Below, one piece after another: positions 47,228 through 58,254 of a stretch of 64,000 nt of DNA. Under the pieces are notes generated by a model. It was given only the letters and a program-made list of their open reading frames with translations, did no database searches and was not told the DNA's origin. Numbering within the stretch: the stretch's first letter is position 1; each line of letters begins with the position of its first letter. Source of the stretch: Canna indica (Eukaryota; Streptophyta; Magnoliopsida; Zingiberales; Cannaceae); NCBI GenBank assembly GCA_034359265.1, contig CP136896.1:33358001-33422000 (forward strand), given 5' to 3'. The translations under genes and the position numbers were made by a program.

Positions 47228-48642
47228 TGTTGGCTTAAGGGTCTTTCTTAAGCCTCGACCTTTATTTTGATGATAACAAACATTATTTAATCCAAGTGTG
47301 TAGTTTTGAGTTCAGGTTGAGGTTGCGATACGCATGCCTAATCCGTTCAAACGAGACGATGGAAAAGATCGTCAAAAGAACGGAAAAAGAAATCATTGAA
47401 GAAAGGCTCTGTATTAAGTCAAGAAGATTTAATGTAATATGTCCCTAGAATAGTTTATCCCAAGCCTAAAATATAAGGTTATCCAAGTTGAAACTTGGTA
47501 ACCAAACCCTTAGAATTGGCATATAAAAATATAAGGATTTAATCATCCTCAGCCTGGGATCGGTCGACCGATCAAGGCAATAAAATGGCGATGCAGCCCA
47601 TTCGGTCGACCGACTGGTCGATCGAAGATTGCAAGAAATTGGCAGAAGCCATTCGATCGATCGAATGTGGTGAAGGGGAAATAGCAGGGCTGCGTCGGTC
47701 TACCGACAGAGGTGAAAATTTGGCAAAAAGGTAGCGGTCGACTGACCTAAAGATGGCCTCTATCGTGTGATTTGCTACAGCCATTCGGTCGACCTACGGG
47801 TTGACCGAATATCGGAAGAAATGTTGGCGGTCGACCCGTCGGTCGACTGACCTCTCTCAGCTACAAGTGGTCCGACCTGACGGTCGATCCGTCATTCGAC
47901 CGACACCGGCCTTGCGACCGAACTGCTTCAACGGTCGATTTTTTATCCGTTGAACGGCCATTCGGCCGAGGGGTTATCAATACCCCTCACCAAACTTCTT
48001 TAAACACTTTTGCAAAACTTATTTGAGCATTAAAAGTGAGTCTTAAAGCCTTCATACGAGCTACACCTGCACGCGCCTCTCTGCTCCTAGTTTCGACTTC
48101 ATCAGGTGCTAATCTCTTCTCTTCAACCTTACTGCGTTCATTAAAGTTTTCTTCCATTTGCAAGTTGAAGATGAGAAGGCGGTGGAAAGAAGCTTGGGTC
48201 AAATTCTTTCTTCATTAGCTCTTTCCTAAAGTTCGTAATTTATTGAATCCTATTTTCTTGTTAAGATAGCTTGCTAGGTGTGCTAGGAAACACTTAGGGT
48301 AAACTTTGTAGAAGTGTGTTTTGCCTAGGTGAATAGGATTGAGGTGTACTCCAAGTGAGGCAGAAGGGTGTCCTCAAGTGTATTCAAAGGGAAACATACA
48401 TTCTATAAAGTAGTGTTTAGAAATCCTTGGTAAGGAGCTAGGAGTAGGCGGTTGGCTGAACCACTATAAATTGATTTGTTTACATTGCTCTTTACTTGCC
48501 TTCATTATTGTGATTGAATTGTGATCATATCATTCATTAAAGAACAATTCCATTAAGCTAAGACAAAATTAAGTTAAAAAAATTTGAAAAAGGGGATTGA
48601 CACTATTCAACACCCCCTTCTAGTGTCAAGGTCCACACAACA
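47228..48642 (+). mobile_element. 3' LTR of SIRE element A
   Basis: TGTTGGCTTAAGG...CCACACAACA, 1415 bp. It is nearly identical to the 5' LTR except for loss of some GGTCGACC-type units in the cluster at about 47555-47915, showing that the cluster is length-unstable. Confidence 0.9.
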
Positions 48643-49397
48643 TGGATTTCAACTATATATCTAAGCATGAGGTCAGGGACATCTATAGGGATACTAGACA
48701 TAGCACAGAAAAGTACCCTAGAACTCATGGTAGTGACCTCATCGTAGTGTCCTGCTCTATGAAGAATGTTATGTGCAATGACGAGGTGCACAATCCTAGC
48801 ACTGGGTGAAAGCTTGATGCTTTGGGTAGGGATCACTACCTCATAATCTTCAGGGCATATAGCTGATACAATTTCATGAGGAGGATACTACTCATGAAAA
48901 CGGTGGGTGGACATCTTATAAATTCATGCTCCTAATAGAGGAAACCCAAAAGCATCTCTAATGAGAGATTTGGTTATGACTATGAATTTTCCTAAAATTT
49001 CAGATCGTAGAACTAAGTCATCACCAAGTCTTGCCTTTTCTATTACTACGTTAGAGAAGAGGGCTTTCACTAGCATGGGGTATACCGGTACCTGTTTTCC
49101 TAAGAACTCTACCCATCCCATACTAGCAAGTTTCCCTCGGATATCAAATCGATCTAACTCATCTAAATTAACATGTCGTGTTTGCAGGATGGCTCTATCT
49201 ATAAACTTAGAGGCTTGTTTCTTTCCTAATTGGGTCAAAGGATGGGAGTTTGTTCTTGGGTGCCATTTTGCAAGACAAATTTGAGAATGATGTAGATGAT
49301 TAGTTTTAAATGAAAAAAGCATGCTTTTAACGCAAAAGGATGAGAGCGAAAAAAAGGATCGGCATAGTCTTATGCAAAAATAAAAGGATTTTCTCAT
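48643..49397 (-). pseudogene. N-terminal part of the SIRE env-like ORF
   Basis: Minus-strand frame. After a basic start it reads KQASKFIDRAILQTRHVNLD, RFDIRGKLASMGWVEFLG, YPMLVKALFSNVVIEKARLG and SLIRDAFGFPLLGA, then a stop, and in a nearby frame YEVVIPTQSIKLSPSARIVH and HNILHRAGHYDEVTTMSSRV. This is the plant transposon protein domain that often accompanies SIRE/Maximus elements, also called env-like. Its role is unproven. It is interrupted at 48643 by element A and continues at 40424. Confidence 0.75.
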
Positions 49398-51496
49398 TAA
49401 GTTTTTTTTTTAAAAAAATAAAATAAAATAAAAAGAAGGATTAACCATGAAGATCCATAACTAAAAAGAAGAAACAAATTTTGGCTAGAGAAGAATAGAA
49501 AGCAAGTTTGTTTTTGACCAAAATAAGATTCTTTTAAAAGGACATAAGTTTAAAGTTGAGAAAAACTCATGCAAGCAAACAAGAAAATTCTTGACTAAAG
49601 ATTTTTGATCAAAATGAAATTCTATTAAAGAGCAAATGATGAATCATCTGAAGAAAACATAAAATATTTGATTTTTGTTGGAAGAGGACTTGTTTTTGAA
49701 GGAAACATGCCAACCAAAACTTATCATTCATGTAAAATAAGCATGAATCATATTTTTGTGTATGAAACAAGGTACATTGAGCGTAAAGGATAAAGAAATC
49801 ATGTTTTTGACTATAATCTCATGAGTGATGGATAAAGAAAGATTTTTACCTTGAAAAGGAGTCTTGGAGAGGAGGTAGAACCCTAGAAGAAGAAAAGAGA
49901 GGACTTAGGATGGGGCAGCCGGTCGAATGGGCAAGGAAGCCATAGTTTCAGGCTTAAGTAAATGGATTGAACGGCTAGGATTCAATCTGGGCGAGAACTC
50001 GGGCGATCTAGGCAATTTTTCGCCCGCTGGTCGATCGGGCGGTCGAATGCCGATCGACCGCTCGATCTGCCCTAGTTTTTACCCCTTAAGAAAAAATTAT
50101 TTTTCAAGAGGGTGTGATCATCCAAATTTTGTGAAATTGTTTTTACACAAATTAGACTCTATGAGGGTTCCAAAAAATCAAGAATTACTCAAAAAAGATA
50201 TCCCTATAATTTTCTAAAAATTCTACAATGTTAGTGGCATTTTTGTAAATATGAGTTGTTTATCCACTGATTTCAAATTTTGCTCAAATTTCCTAGATAT
50301 CAAGATATGATCATTTAACACTTGTTTATCAAGTTTGGAGTGAAATTAATATCATTTAGTCAAGTTATGAGCTTAGCACGATTTTAATCAAAATATGCTT
50401 GAAACCATGAAAGTGCTAAGAATCAAACTTGGCTATCTACTCATGTTTTCTCTAACTTAGACACTTGGACATCTAACATGAGTGAATTCAAACATGTTTG
50501 TGAAAATTAAATCCAAAAAGAGATTTCTAAGTCAAATTGTTGATTTAGGTCAATTATTTCTAATTTGAGTCTAGTGATCACATTGTTCATCTAGTTATGA
50601 GTCTTCATGTGATACCAAGTGTAACAACCTAGACTCATGTGATATATGCATTCAAAACATATTTGCCAACCATAGAAAATGAGGTCTCTGATGAAGATTC
50701 TAACCTAGAGCAAATTTCATCCAATCAACACATGAAATTGCCTAAGTTATCAAACATTAACTTACTCATGAATTTTCATATATTTATCAAGCAAAAGCAA
50801 TCATGAGCATAGGGACTTCATTAATCATGAATTAATCAATTATTATACAAATATTTTTGCAAAATTGAACTCATACCTCACCCTTGAGAATTTTCGAAAT
50901 TTTTCATTTCCTTTTCAATTTGGCTCTACTGGCTTTTCATCACATTTTTGATAACTTGCAAGCAATATTCATTAGTAACATAATGGAAATGTAACTACTA
51001 ACAAGTTATCGTACTAGATAGCAAAGAGAAAACCAAGTATCGATCTCAAGATTTACTTTGCTAAATAGTTTGAAATCTGTTTCAAAAGATGTTGTCATGA
51101 ATCCAACATGAATTTTCAAGAGATCATAAATATTAATATCGATGAAAACATGATCTCCAACCCTTCCTATTGGTTGAAAACCGAAAGGCCACAATAAGCC
51201 TACGATTTAAAACCGCAAGGTCGCATGAGCCCATTACAGGCTACATAGGTCTCTGAAGAGACCGAAAATAAAAAATAAAAAATCATTTAAATAAGATTTA
51301 TCAAGAATGAAAAATCTACTAACATTAGGCATGTATCAGAACTCCAACTATAATTTAATCAAGTGAGTATGGGAGATGATACCAAGGATACCTAGATGCC
51401 AATTTTCATACCTATGGCATCTTCATGACTTGAAGTTGCAACCAAAGATGGATTCTTTATTTATGTCCATGGTCAACTTCAATTCTTTATCTTCCT
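49398..51496 (-). other. Non-coding interior of SIRE element B, pol missing
   Basis: No protease, integrase, RT or RNase H motif in any frame, although pol would lie here. Around 49850-50085 is a leader-like stretch with GGTCGACC-type motifs (GGTCGATCGGGCGGTCG, GATCGACCGCTCG) and, on the minus strand, AGGGTTCTACCTCCTCTCC, lying upstream of the env-like ORF. The rest is AT-rich. Confidence 0.6.
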
Positions 51497-52884
51497 TTAC
51501 CCTTGTGCGGTTGCTCCCCCTACAAAAGAGCATGGAACCTTTGGTACCCAAATTGCTTTGGGTCCTTGAGTGTTAGAGGGTTTAACTATCCAAAGTATTT
51601 TAACTCCACTTGGGTTCATCTTGAATGCACAATCATATATAGCATGCCCATATACACCGCAACAAAAATAATTTCCATTAAATTTCTTCCTTTCACTATG
51701 AACATGAGATTTAATGTTGGAATATTTGACATGAGAAAAATGATGGACATGAGCATTCTTAAATGAAGCATTCTTCTTTTTAACTTGAGGTTTATGTGTA
51801 GAATGCCTAACATGAGAGCGATGATAAACATTTTCATTCTTTACATAAGTATTTTTTATTCTATTGTTCTTAGGAGATGGGGCATTCTTAAATTCAATTA
51901 CTTTCCTACTCAAGGAAATGACTTCACTTTTCAAATCATTCATAGATTTTTGAATAGCATGCAATTGAGTTTTCAACATGCTATTTTCATTTTTCAAATT
52001 ATCATTTTTATGTTTCAAAGCTTTAAGCTCGGATTCTAAGTTATCATGGCATGGATCAAGTGACTAGATTTCAATTTCTCATTCTCTAATTCTAGAGTAT
52101 GCACATATGAGCTAAGTCTAGAATACTCATTTTTAATTCTTTTGTTCTCTTTATCCTTTTTCAAGAGCAAGGCATACATAATTTTATACTCATCCATTAA
52201 ATCATCAAAATCATGAGAACTAGATGAGTTAATACTATCATTTTTGTTATCATGACGAAAAGGAGAGGAGAGTACCTCATTATTTTCATTCATGGGGCAA
52301 GCTTTCGAGGTAACTTCATAATCATTGCAAGAGGACGTTTCATGGGATGATGATGTGGAAGCATTCGACCTCTTCCTTGCCTTGTTCTTCATACAAGGGC
52401 AATTCTTTTTTACATGCCCTTTCTCATTGCATAGGTGACATATCACCTTTCTCTTCTGACTCTTTGTACTTCTTTGACTAGAAATACTAAGAGCTTCAAG
52501 AACTTCATTAGATATAGGAGCATGACAATTGTCATCGTCTCCTTCATTTAGAGTAACAAGTTCTTCAATTTTAGCATAGTTATATAGCATGTTCAAAGTA
52601 TTCCAGATATCATATGCAGAAGTACAATGCATGATTTTTTCAAGTACATTATTTCCCAAAGAGCAAAATATGCAATTTGTAGCTTTTGCAATAAACTCAA
52701 ACATATTAATTTGTTCTTGGGTCCATGAATCCATATTTTCTCTAAGTTCAATGTATTTTATCTTTACCATGTTAAACACACCTAAACCTTGAGTCTTCAG
52801 AAAAGTATACATTCTACTCTTCCAAAGACCAAAGTTAGACTCATCAAACCTAGGGGGTGAAGACGCTCTACTCTCTAGTGCCAT
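51497..52884 (-). pseudogene. SIRE element B gag with two zinc knuckles
   Basis: Minus-strand ATG at 52884, 51 bases from the primer-binding site. The frame reads MALESRASSPPRFDESNFGL and WKSRMYTFLKTQGLGVF (UBN2-type gag), then CHLCNEKGHVKKNCP (first CCHC knuckle), a Ser/Asn-rich and coiled-coil stretch, a stop near 52036, and a second frame 52018-51497 with coiled coil and NYFCCGVYGHAIYDC (second knuckle, one Cys pattern altered). The central capsid part is shorter than in element A, suggesting an internal deletion. One stop separates the two frames, so it is close to intact but not functional as a full gag-pol. Confidence 0.85.
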
Positions 52885-52952
52885 TTTAAGATCGAGATAC
52901 GGTGTAGAAGAGATGATGAAATCTCAAGCTATGGACCTGCTCTGATACCAAA

Positions 52953-54432
52953 TGTTGATAAAAATGGCACACTAGAGAGGGGATGAATAGTGTATTTTCT
53001 AATATTATTTGCCTAATTGGATCTTAATCGATTCTTGGATTATTTAGGCTATTTATAATTCGACTATTAGATGCAAAAGCAATAAATAATTAAGCAATTT
53101 AGAACAAGCACAATATCAATGCGAACACACAGATTTATAGTGGTTCGGCCCCAATGCCTACTCCACTACCTAAGCACCCCGCTTAGGATTTCCAAACTAA
53201 TTTTACTAGATTAATTTGAGTCTCCCTTACAATGAGGATTTTGACTCGAAGAGTCGCACTCTTGACCTAAGGCACTTCCACACCCGGAAGTCTCCGCCTT
53301 CCTATCGTGAGCACTCTTCCACCTCTACCCTAAGGGACAACTTAAACTAATCCAAGTAAAACTTAGTTTACACAAGTGGCTTTACTCCTTCACAACAAGG
53401 AAACTACTTTCCACACAGGACCTATCAACCTAGGTCTTCCTACAAATCAAATACAAGAGTTGAACAACAAATTAAAGAAAACTTATTACAAGAAGAGGAA
53501 TGTAGATTATCACGCTTAACCGCCTCTTCTTCTTGCGCCTAATCGGCTTGATCAACCCTTTGAAGTAAAACACTTTTGGCAGCAAGGGATCAAGACTTAG
53601 CAGACGAACACTTGGCGCTTTGAAGATTTGGATGATGCAATTTGATCACTCTTTTGAAGCTTTTATCATCAAAATTTTGAGGGAGAAGTTGAATAGATGA
53701 GTTAGAAGGTAGTATATATAGATCTGGCTGAGATAGGGTGTCAACGGGATTATTTTCGATCGTTACAGACGTTCGGTCGATGGTCCGATCGAAGCATCGA
53801 TCGACCGGCCATTCGACCGTTGATTCACTGTAACATTTTTCCTTTGATCGATCGATCAACAGGTCGACCGCTCGACGGAAAAATGTCTGCTTCAAAACCG
53901 GTCGACCAGTCAGTCGACCGAAGCTGGCTTTTATAAGCATTCGGTCGACCAATGGGATGATCGATTGTCGTTGGCGCGGTCGACCAATCGGTTGACCGAC
54001 TCAGTGAAGCCCTCGCGCTCTGTCATTCGGTCGATCGATGAACTTTTTGCCAATTTTTGGCAACATTCGGTCGATCGATCGGTCGACCGAATCAACCGAA
54101 TTGGCTGCTGCCAATGCTTTTACTCCATTCGGTCGACCGGTCGGTCGACCGAAACATAGTTGGAAATTTTTCTAGCTTGGATTTTTCATTTTACGCTCGA
54201 TTTCCGGCTTCGTTCTTCAATGTGCTTTATCTTTGAAAGATTCTCCATGCTTCTTAACACATTTTTGATGCACGCATTGACTTATTTTGAGGATTGATCG
54301 AGATACGATAGACTTGACGAATCTTTCATCGATCCTATAATTTTCATGCTTAAACACTTATTAAATGGGTTTGTTATCATCAAAATAATCATGAGAAAAA
54401 TAAAGCATGAAGGAAGAACCCTTCAGCTAACA
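52953..54432 (-). mobile_element. 5' LTR of SIRE element B
   Basis: Minus strand TGTTAGCTGAAGGG at 54432 to ...TATCAACA at 52953, 1480 bp, followed by the primer-binding site. It contains the GGTCGACC-type cluster (about 53765-54155), with several perfect CGGTCGACCG palindromes. Confidence 0.88.
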
Positions 54433-55020
54433 ATATATACCTTAGGTCGTTATTGGCCGAGCTTGCATCATGGATATGGGCTCGAGAGGTCGGTTCATCC
54501 ATTCATCCGTTTTGGCTCACTGATTATTTATGGAATGTGATTTGACAACTTCCTTATATATGTAATTGCCGAGGTTTTAGTGGAGGTTCGAAAGAATCGG
54601 TCACTGAGTTCCTCGTGAACTCACGGTTTTCCTTTGTTGTTGTTTTGCAGAGCCCGACCAGTGAGGTACGGCTTGGTGGCATGGCGCGCAGTAAAGCAAG
54701 CGTGGGTCCAAATCTCATAGCTGGCAGTAACTAGTCGTAATCGTGTCTGTTAGAGTCTGATGTATGCACTGGGTTTATTTCTGTAAAAACTTTGAAATAT
54801 TTATTTGGAAAAACTTTTGGATGTTTATTTCAAATTTATGGTGTTTTAGAACTTGGTGTGATCAAATTGGTTTTGAACTTTTAATAAAAATTGTTATCAT
54901 TTGTTTTGGTCATTACTTGATGTGTTATGTTTATATTTTTGTGAGTTGTTAGTCAGTGCATACGGTAGGCTTCGGGGTACTGACTCGTACCCTGGCCGAT
55001 TTGATTATGTGTCTATAAAT
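54433..55020 (+). mobile_element. Chromovirus-type LTR in the intron, right part
   Basis: It continues 35986-37736 after the nested insertions. It shows GGTCACTGAGTTCCTCGTGAACTC, then TTGTTTTGCAG/AGCCCGACC (acceptor-like, ending 54650) and GGGGTACTGACTCGTACCCTGGCCG, in the same order as the Tekay LTR ends at 5600-6027. The exact right boundary and target duplication could not be fixed. Confidence 0.65.
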
Positions 55021-55094
55021 CGGTTGTGTTGTAGTGTTGTAAGGATATTTGATTAATGGATTAATTAATATTTCCTTTTGTTTAATATTTATAG

Positions 55095-55533
55095 CTGAAG
55101 TTTGAGTTATCTCAAGGAACCTTTGAAGGTTGGAATGAGGGTGTGATTACATTCTCACCTACCTACAAGTATCAACCAAAATCCGACGAGTATTGCTTGA
55201 ATTTTCAGAGTAGCAAAGGCGAAAAAAGTCGTGCTCCGGCATGGTTAGTTTGGATATTAATTGAATCTCAAATCGAAAGATGGAAAACATGTGTTTAGCA
55301 TTGCTGAAAATTGATGAGTTGGTTTTAATTGTAGGTGCAATAGGATATTGTGGATCGGTGATGGCTTGAAGCAAACCTGGTATGAAAGATGTGAGTTGAA
55401 ACTATCAGACCACCGGCCGGTTCGCGGTATCTTCAGTGCTGAAGTTAAATATTTCCAAGAGTTTTTGAACCCTTTAGATGGCTTCTTTTTGTCACAACAA
55501 TTGGGTGACATAGTTGACAATGGAGATTATTGA
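55095..55533 (+). CDS. Type I inositol polyphosphate 5-phosphatase, exons 6-7
   Basis: Exon 6 is 55095-55243 and exon 7 is 55335-55533, joined by a GT-AG intron of 91 bases that splits a Trp codon. The sequence reads LKFELSQGTFEGWNEGVITF, SPTYKYQP, RAPAWCNRILW (the last Trp residues flank the splice), and ELKLSDHRPVRGIFSAEVKY. SPTYKY, the PAWCDR-like block and SDHRPV are signature 5-phosphatase motifs. SDHRPV carries the catalytic His region and is unchanged. The family's usual PAWCDRIL is PAWCNRIL here. The C-terminus ends DIVDNGDY. Exons 1-5 are at 34802-35946, 19 kb upstream. Confidence 0.88.
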
Positions 55534-55945
55534 GTTGGCCAAGTTTGCCATTTTAGTTTTCACATGATCATATGTACATTCTTCTTCACTAAATTGGTCA
55601 AAAGTTTGACTTTTGTACGTGATCTGCACTTGTTAGTTGACGATTTTAGCTTGGTTTTGAATTAATTAATCTGTTAAATTTTAATTTTCTTATGGTGTAT
55701 AATTAATATCTTCACATGAATGACAAAGAAGGAGAAGAAAAGACAGCTTAATTTGGTCATCCTAAGTCTATTATGCATGCATTCTAGCTCGTTGACCCTG
55801 AAGTAAAGAATGAGGAAATAAATAAGGGAATACAAACTGAACTGATAATTAAGATTCAAATTAAATGACAAATCATAATCTCGATCCCGAGAATATCCTT
55901 TTACTACTGATAATTAAGTTTCAAATTAAATTCAATTAAATCACT
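55534..55945. other. 3' flank of the phosphatase gene
   Basis: AT-rich, non-coding. It probably contains the 3' untranslated region. AATTAATTAATCTGTTAAATT near 55663 is the only poly(A)-type AT stretch worth noting. Confidence 0.5.
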
Positions 55946-55954
55946 CACTACTAG

Positions 55955-56345
55955 AAAAATGGTCATCAGCAACGGCTGATGCCGTTGCTGAGCCGTTGCT
56001 GAAGAGCATCAGCAACGGCTGAGCCGTTGCAATAGAGCCGTGACAGAAAGTCGTGTTGCTGATGACTTAGCAACGGATCAGCAACGGCCGCTCGGGCCGT
56101 CGCTCAAAACATTATCAGCAACGGCCGCTCGGGCCGTCGCTAAAACTATTATCAACAACGGTTTTGCCACAGACCCGGAGCCGTTGCTGATAACATTAAT
56201 AGCAACGGCCGCTGAGTCCGTAGCAACGCCGTTAGTAAAACGTCGTCGCTAAGCCGTTGCTGTAGGTCATCAGCAACGGCTTTCGATACACTTTTAGCAA
56301 CGGCTTTCCCACGGACGCCCGTGGGAAAGCCGTTGCTGATGACGA
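55955..56345. repeat. Left subterminal repeats of the second CACTA element
   Basis: Many direct and inverted copies of TCAGCAACGGC / GCCGTTGCTGA, some as hairpins such as CCCACGGACGCCCGTGGG near 56308. These are likely binding sites for the element's DNA-binding protein. Open frames here (56040-56355) are by-products. Confidence 0.88.
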
Positions 56346-56643
56346 ATATCTGCAACCAGAAAATTTGAAAATTTCAAATTTTCATTGATACATTGATACA
56401 TTTATCTGATACATAACTCACACACACATACCCTCATACACACATTCATTCACACATCACAAACACCTCATACACATTCATTCACACATCACAAACACAC
56501 CAACATATATACATCAAAACAATTATACTTATATTGATAATTATCCACGATAGTATAAAAATAATTCAAATGCAAAATTGAAGTATCAATATCCAAACAA
56601 AATAAGTTAAACAAGTTCAATATCCAAACAAAAAATCTCACGA
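56346..56643. other. Non-coding spacer with CACACA-rich repeats
   Basis: AT-rich, with CATACACATTCATTCACACATCACAAACAC repeated in part (about 56420-56500). It probably holds the 3' end of the Ptta transcript. Confidence 0.6.
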
Positions 56644-58179
56644 TCAAGATGGAGGATGGTCTGGATTATATGGCGGGGTCTGGAGCGCTTGAGTGTACAC
56701 CGGCGTGGACTGACTCGAGGACGATGGATTAGATGATGCCGAAGAGAAGACTGGTTCGGGATGACCTGACAAGTTGCGTAGCATAGCTTCTATATTCGCC
56801 ATCGTCTGACTCTGACGCTCCATCATCTCAGTCTGACGCGCGACCGTCTCCTCTAGTGTCCTTATCCTATTACTATGATCATAACTGGATCTAGAGGTGG
56901 ACGGCCGCTCACCAGCGACCGGAGGGGTCGGTGCCCCAAGTGGCCCTAGTACGGCTCGCGCATGACCACTATCTGCGAAGCCATATACGCGGCCATGGTC
57001 CCAGCCACCTGCGGCCTCGACCCACGATGCTGCGTCAAAGTCCTCGGGGGTACCCCCGCGCTGCACCACCGTCTGGCTGTAGGTCTCCTACTCGAGTTTG
57101 ATTTTTTGTTTAATATTTATCATAAAACTTAAATTATAAATATATAATGAATAATTTAAACAAATATATAATTACCATAATGTATGCAGCGCGGTTGTCG
57201 ATGTACTCCCCCGTCCCATGTGCTCGACGGTGAGTCCGCTCGAACACCGCCATCGGGGAGGATCGCTGGACAGTCCCGTCATCCGACACCGTCGTCTACA
57301 TTTACAAAACAAATACATTAATTAGTACACATAATAACAAATAAAATATATAATTAAAAGATATACTTACCATACGGTTTGCGTGCACTGCAAATGCAAC
57401 AGAGCCGCTGGTGTGACGCGCTGCTCCTCCCGACATGCGATTTCTAGCCGCATTCCGAGAAACCTCCTGCCATCGATCCGTCGACCATATCCCCACGAGC
57501 TGGTCCCATATATCCGGAGTAATCCAACCGGGGTCGTATCCCCGAGTCTCTGCGATGTTAGTGGTCCCAGCTCGGGCCATCGCTTGGGACCGAGCCTGCC
57601 CCAGCTGCCCGTTGTACCTTGCCCGGGAAATAGCCTCCCAGGCAGCGTAAATGAAGGGCCTCTGGTCCTCGGCCCATGTATAGCGAGCCTGCAAAATAAT
57701 AATATCAGTACCAATATTAATATATCATCATGCATGTAAAAAATAATAATAATACGTGCCTCAAACTCGCGCCATAACATGTCGACGTGCTCGCTAGGCA
57801 CGTGAGACCACGTAGGCCATGCCCCGTGCATGTATCGTCGAATAGTAGAAGAAATGCTCCTCGGCACTTCTTCTTGCTCGAACCTGCACAACAAAAATAA
57901 ATTTTAATATTATATTATGATATAATGAATTTGTAATGATTCATAATTCATGATATATTACCACTCCCCAATCACGCTAATCAATCTACGTGACTCTGTG
58001 GCTGGTGGAGGCTGCCACCTGTTCGGCCCGCGTGGCCGCCTACGTCTGGATGTACTAGCCTCGGCAATATCATCGGAATGAGGATCAGCAACAGGTGGAT
58101 CAGCAGCATGAGTAAGTGCTGGAGTCTCACCGATCGGAGACTCCGAAACTCTCCTGCGTCGATAACCACGACCAGACAT
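56644..58179 (-). CDS. Ptta/En/Spm-type transposon protein, five exons
   Basis: Minus-strand exons as read: 58179-57962, 57883-57760, 57688-57371, 57295-57176, 57087-56644, coding for about 407 residues. The protein starts MSGRGYRRRRVSESP (basic), then EHVDMLWREFEARYTW and the Ptta domain block DIWDQLVGIWSTDRWQEVSR, RNAARNRM and HTSGSVAFAVHANRM (the 'H..GS..F..H..RM' hallmark). The C-terminal exon has a coiled segment RTLEETVARQTEMMERQSQT and a Ser/Pro/Thr-rich tail. In En/Spm the comparable protein binds the subterminal repeats. Its ATG lies 75 bases after the TNP2 stop on the same strand. Exon 2 keeps the frame only with a GC-AG intron (GAG/GCACGT); a GT donor four bases on would shift it. 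Confidence 0.75.
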
Positions 58180-58254
58180 ATTTGTCGAACAGACATATAA
58201 TCAGATTATTGTATAAATAGTAGAGATATATTTAATAAAATATATACTTTACAA

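Larger units (their letters stand above)
40425..48642 (+). mobile_element. SIRE-like copia element A, inserted in the env-like ORF of element B
   Basis: 5' LTR 40425-41901, primer-binding site ATTAGTATCAGAGCAAGG (from 41902), gag, protease, integrase, RT, RNase H, polypurine tract AAAAGGGAGAGAT ending 47227, and 3' LTR 47228-48642. Flanks are TGGAC (40420-40424) and TGGAT (48643-48647), a 5-bp target duplication with one change. The ORF of element B resumes in frame on the other side. RNase H motifs place it near SIRE/Maximus. Several stops, frameshifts and a mutated YVDD site make it inactive. It has no env-like ORF of its own. Confidence 0.92.
39049..54432 (-). mobile_element. SIRE/Maximus-like copia element B (minus strand), env-type, pol-less
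   Basis: On the minus strand: 5' LTR 54432-52953, primer-binding site (TTTGGTATCAGAGCAGG, complement near 52936-52952), gag 52884-51497, a non-coding stretch where pol should be, an env-like ORF 49397 down to 39930 split by element A, and a 3' LTR remnant 39660-39049. LTRs at both ends share a ~570-bp near-identical block (compare 39054-39617 with 52990-53560). The lack of pol shows a deletion derivative. The flanking chromovirus LTR continues at 54433. Confidence 0.8.
35947..55094 (+). other. 19.1-kb intron 5 of the phosphatase gene, filled by nested elements
   Basis: The donor GTAAAC follows DKDQ at 35946, and the acceptor TTTATAG precedes CTGAAGTTTGAG at 55095. The reading frame is in phase 0 across it and the protein motif is continuous. 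Only 35947-35985 and roughly 55020-55094 look native. The remainder is an LTR of a chromovirus and two SIRE elements, one inside the other, plus a SIRE LTR remnant. Confidence 0.85.

Noticed and set aside
57367..57894. A single 175-residue open frame across two Ptta exons
   Set aside because: The part after exon 2 is in the wrong frame for the Ptta hallmark residues. It is more likely an intron read-through, though an alternative product cannot be excluded.
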